Below are positions 62,671 through 64,000 of a stretch of DNA of 64,000 bases, one piece after another. The first letter of the stretch is position 1, and each line of letters opens with the position of its first letter. Origin of the DNA: Acridotheres tristis (Eukaryota; Chordata; Aves; Passeriformes; Sturnidae); NCBI GenBank assembly GCA_037013685.1, contig CM072887.1:88494347-88558346 (forward strand), read 5' to 3'. The position numbers were made by a program, and so were the translations under genes. The notes under the pieces are model-generated. The model searched no databases. It was not told the DNA's origin and was given only the letters and a program-made list of their open reading frames with translations.

Positions 62671-62728
62671 CTTATCTTTTAGCCTGGAAGATAAGCTTTT
62701 AGCTGAAAGATAAGCTTTTCTAGATAAA
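62671..62728. promoter_or_regulatory. Cluster of four GATA-type motifs
   Basis: CTTATCT at 62671-62677, AGATAAG at 62689-62695 and 62708-62714, and AGATAAA at 62722-62728 lie within 58 bases, on both strands. Two lie in a local direct repeat (GATAAGCTTTT). They match the GATA-factor consensus WGATAR. Function is inference, and such motifs are frequent in AT-rich DNA. Confidence 0.2.
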
Positions 62729-62861
62729 CATTTCTAGAGTGACTCCAGAAGGGCATTCTTGCAACAGGAATGTACTCTGTAATTGATAGAGAAAAATAAA
62801 GAACAAGCCAGGCACAAGAGAACTCTGTGTTCATAGGTTCTGCAGATTGCATTTTCCTCCA

Positions 62862-62891
62862 TCTCTCTCTCTCTCTGTCTCTCTTTCTCTT
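62862..62891. repeat. (CT)n microsatellite
   Basis: About 30 bases of CT units with one G and one extra T interruption. Confidence 0.9.
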
Positions 62892-63844
62892 CCTACTCTG
62901 TTTTTCCATTTAATTTCTTCACCCACCTTTCCAGACAAAATCTTTATTGAGTAGATGAACTACACTGTCTAGATTCTCACTACTTGGCAACAGCAGAAAC
63001 CTTGCTCCTCTGAGGTTAGTAACTAAAAGGCATCTGTTCATTTCAGAATGAGTCATGATTCAATATATTAACTCAATCTATTAAAAAGGCAGGATATTTT
63101 GTTAATGAAATATCCTTTTCTGTCCCTCCAGGAGCCCCTCTGTCAGTCACACTCCACACCTGGGCTGGGACTGAGGTCCCTTCACAGCTACACCTCCAGA
63201 CTCTCACAGTCACCTACTTTCTGTCAAAACAGACCCCAGTGTTTTCAGAAAAACAAGCGACAGAGTGGGCTAATCAATTTTTATTTATTAAATGATAAGT
63301 ATTCCAGATTTAAGAAACAAGGGAATCTTTACTCTGTGTTTGGATGATGCTAAATTGTGTTTTATCATGCTTAGTATTGTTTGAACAAGCAACACTGTAG
63401 TGTTCAGCCAGTGTGAATTCATTTAGTCTACTAGGCTCTGTATTTGAAATCCTGTATAAAAGAAAACTTCAAGGGAAATGGTATTTTCACTTAATTTGTA
63501 CTTTTTCCTGTGCAGGCAGTGAAATATATTTGCTATATAGATCACAGCATTTTATTATGGCAAAGCTTATATAAATGTGGATAAAAGAAATAAACAACAG
63601 TTTCCTGAAGGGCAATTCACAAATAAATACAATATTTCTTAATGGATATTAAATTAATATATCTTCATATATACAACCCATGGTCATATGTTGTCCATTT
63701 ATTTGTTGTGCTAATGTAACAGCTACTACAAACTAGAATGCATGCTTGGATAAATGAATATTTAGCCAGTTGCTTATCTTATAGCAAGATCCGAACTATT
63801 TCAGGGTGTAAGGATTGTATCCTAACAGGAGCCATCACTAAGGT
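62892..63844. other. Intergenic sequence, no gene seen
   Basis: Ordinary AT-rich DNA leading to an abrupt composition change at about 63845. No repeat or exon recognised. Confidence 0.5.
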
Positions 63845-63975
63845 GTATCGGGGCGGAGCGGCACCGGCGGGAAGGAGCCGCGGGCGCGGGGAGCGCTGGT
63901 GCCGCGACATTCCAGAGCAGCGTCCTTAGGGAAACGTCCTGGTGGTCACAGACACGTTCCTGCTCTCGGGAGGAG
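63845..63975. promoter_or_regulatory. CpG-dense segment, probable CpG-island shore
   Basis: Composition switches within a few bases from AT-rich to very G+C-rich. I count about 12 CpG dinucleotides in the first 62 bases (for example GGCGGAGCGGCACCGGCGGG), then a few more to 63975. CpG is depleted almost everywhere else in the window. Such density usually marks an unmethylated promoter, but a young GC-rich mobile element or a minisatellite is possible. The window ends too soon to measure the island or place a start site. Confidence 0.45.
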
Positions 63976-64000
63976 AGGGATTTCAGCTCTCTTGTGTGAG

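Noticed and set aside
1..64000. CRISPR arrays, operons, ribosome-binding sites, integrative elements
   Set aside because: No regularly spaced repeats, gene-dense strands or bacterial signals are present. The repeat content is vertebrate.

Overview
This window looks like AT-rich, gene-poor vertebrate DNA, most likely from a bird and quite possibly a songbird. The evidence is the repeat content. It holds several 5'-truncated CR1 LINE copies with the CR1-type 3' end (ATTCTRTG-like terminal repeats), several avian-style endogenous retrovirus LTRs, and a few worn MIR-like SINE relics. There is no Alu, no mammalian L1 and no prokaryotic gene structure. The family assignments rest on memory of bird repeat consensus sequences and were not checked by a search.

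Layout from left to right. 1-7.7 kb is unique AT-rich sequence with one MIR-like relic near the start. 7.73-8.70 kb is a rearranged LTR: two nearly identical 139/140-bp arms in inverted orientation enclose the LTR 3' end and a CR1 scrap, and the rest of the LTR follows the right arm. 11.99-12.42 kb is a complete-looking solo LTR. CR1 pieces lie at 17.2-18.0, 27.1-28.0, 30.4-30.8, 33.97-34.14, 35.5-36.5 and 62.2-62.5 kb. The 35.5-36.5 kb CR1 is split by a solo LTR with a recognisable target duplication. A second copy of the 8-kb LTR family, internally deleted, lies at 55.7-56.3 kb. A long TTCC/GGAA microsatellite lies at 24.04-24.17 kb.

Genes. There is no long convincing coding gene. Nearly all the longest open frames are chance frames or CR1 remnants. 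The best host-gene candidate is a short terminal coding exon on the minus strand at 43093-43199. It has a textbook branch point, polypyrimidine tract and CACAG acceptor, about 34 codons, a stop, and an AATAAA signal about 310 bases downstream. A second candidate is a 56-nt internal exon on the plus strand at 47740-47795, with strong acceptor and donor sites. From about 63845 to the right edge the sequence turns abruptly CpG-dense, which suggests the shore of a CpG island or promoter beyond the window. A minus-strand gene starting there and ending near 42.75 kb is possible but purely inferred.

Functionally this reads as an intergenic or large-intron region shaped by retrotransposition. I found no self-contained novel biological system. 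The most unusual structure is the inverted-arm LTR rearrangement at 7.7-8.7 kb.
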